Source: Moraxella oculi
GTDB lineage: Bacteria; Pseudomonadota; Gammaproteobacteria; Pseudomonadales; Moraxellaceae
DNA length: 64,000 nt
Assembly: GCF_023336735.1 (NCBI RefSeq)
Contig: NZ_JAMBAQ010000007.1
Location: 1 to 64,000, forward strand
Direction: 5' to 3'
Part shown: positions 63,448 to 64,000 of the stretch, piece after piece
How the letters are laid out: every line of letters begins with the position of its first letter
Position numbering within the stretch: the stretch's first letter is position 1
The notes under the pieces: model-generated
Told to the model about the DNA's origin: nothing
The model's input: the letters and a program-made list of their open reading frames with translations, nothing else
Database searches by the model: none
Position numbers and translations under genes: made by a program

Positions 63448-64000
63448 TCAATGGCCTGCTTGATTCAGCTTTCTATATGCATCACAGCCTAGCTGTTCGC
63501 CCAAATCACAGGCTTTACCATACCATTCTTTGGCGGTGGTTTTATTTTTGCGGACGCCTTGCCCTTTATGATACAAAACACCGATATTATAGGCGGCTTT
63601 TGCAGAGCCTTGAGCATGGGCTTTTTGAAACCATTTCATCGCCTCAGTATGGCTTTGGCGTACGCCTTGTCCCTTGGCATACATATTCCCCAAATTAAAT
63701 TGAGCACCTGCATCTCCTTGCTCGGCTGCTTTTTGATACCAATACACCGTTTGATGGGAATCTTGTTTTACGCCCCATCCATTAAAATACATCCAACCCA
63801 GATTATTTTGAGCGGCTACATCTCCTTGCTCGGCTGCTTTTTGATACCAATACACCGCTTGACGGTCATCTTGTTTTACGCCTTGTCCTTCGCTGTACAT
63901 CCAACCCAGATTATTTTGAGCGGCTGCATCTCCTTGCTCGGCAAGTCTTTTAAAGATAGGGAAGGCTTGGCTGTAATTTTGATTTTGTGCATAATATAAG
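63448..64000 (-). CDS. Sel1-repeat protein (5' end outside window)
   Basis: The C-terminal 183 residues of a protein made of Sel1-like (TPR-type) repeats. Four to five units of about 36 residues follow the pattern A-x-x-x-L-G-x-M-Y-x-x-G-x-G-V-x-x-(x)5-A-x-x-W-Y-x-K-A-A-E-Q-G. The frame is open to the window edge at 64000 with YYAQNQNYSQAFPIFKRLAEQG, so the start and any signal peptide lie beyond. Neighbouring repeats are nearly identical at DNA level, 108 bp apart. Such proteins usually act as scaffolds or in host interaction; the function here is unknown. Confidence 0.88.
   Translation of the reverse strand, partial: LYYAQNQNYSQAFPIFKRLAEQGDAAAQNNLGWMYSEGQGVKQDDRQAVYWYQKAAEQGDVAAQNNLGWMYFNGWGVKQDSHQTVYWYQKAAEQGDAGAQFNLGNMYAKGQGVRQSHTEAMKWFQKAHAQGSAKAAYNIGVLYHKGQGVRKNKTTAKEWYGKACDLGEQLGCDAYRKLNQAGH

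Noticed and set aside
63600-64000. CRISPR-like periodic repeats
   Set aside because: The regular spacing is 108 bp, in frame, and encodes Sel1 protein repeats.

Overview
The window looks like chromosomal DNA of a Moraxella species or a close relative in Moraxellaceae (Gammaproteobacteria). The basis is the moderately low GC content, Acinetobacter/Moraxella-like versions of housekeeping proteins, the FFLEELY-motif protein, DUF2789, DUF1294 and DUF1315 proteins, the lptM-lysA-dapF-xerC order, and IS1016-like debris. This placement is an inference from protein resemblance, not a database result. Most of the 64 kb is ordinary core genome, read on both strands in short operons.

Layout. 1-103: 3' end of a 5S rRNA gene and its terminator. 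0.17-3.4 kb (+): pseudopilin, 5'-nucleotidase, TatD nuclease, TcdA. 3.8-8.7 kb (-): glyA, ubiC, a LeuE-like exporter, Mn-pyrophosphatase, nagZ. 8.8-14.6 kb: tail-specific protease (+), then a two-component pair and an orphan efflux-adaptor lipoprotein (-). 15.0-17.3 kb (+): RclA-like oxidoreductase, rhodanese lipoprotein and cytochrome b561, probably a redox-stress operon. 17.4 kb: tRNA-Phe (-). 17.6-20.3 kb (+): ispA and an orphan OppA. 20.4-25.9 kb (+): trhP and the ferredoxin yfhL, both linked to tRNA 5-hydroxyuridine synthesis, separated by an AT-rich type II restriction-modification operon with a third TPR gene, then an FKBP isomerase and a DUF4298 protein. 26-28 kb (+): TonB-dependent receptor with a structured leader. 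28.2-32.0 kb (-): xerC, dapF, lysA and a 53-codon lptM. 32.3-35.1 kb (+): ackA-pta. 35.7-42.8 kb: PBP1b, a CcoI-type copper ATPase, BI-1 family protein, nadK, DUF1315. 43.1-44.8 kb: small accessory cassette (XRE repressor, frameshifted membrane peptide, two related Cys-rich lipoproteins). 44.9-48.8 kb (-): ubiE-ubiJ-ubiB and an FFLEELY protein. 49-53.4 kb (+): Pho-box-controlled pitA, sdhE and partner, DUF937, HAD hydrolase. 53.4-56.1 kb (-): rsmE, DUF1294, ahcY with a candidate SAH riboswitch. 56.2-59.7 kb (+): MscS-type channel and glnA. 59.7-61.6 kb (-): DUF2789 and miaB. 61.8-63.4 kb: an Nramp-type transporter pseudogene carrying an IS1016-like remnant. The window ends inside a Sel1-repeat gene (-).

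The most interesting signals lie outside the standard genes. (1) Two related structured elements of about 105-125 nt sit directly 3' of glyA and of pta, in the sense orientation. They share a linker sequence, have compensatory base changes in two stems, and end in a terminator-like hairpin with a U-run. (2) A divergent but well-positioned SAH riboswitch candidate precedes ahcY. (3) The restriction-modification operon carries a translationally overlapping TPR gene. (4) The TonB receptor leader has two mutually exclusive hairpins. (5) A short membrane-protein gene is put out of frame by a T6 run. A G8 tract upstream of the MscS gene, a Pho box at pitA and a mismatch in the tRNA-Phe acceptor stem also deserve a check.
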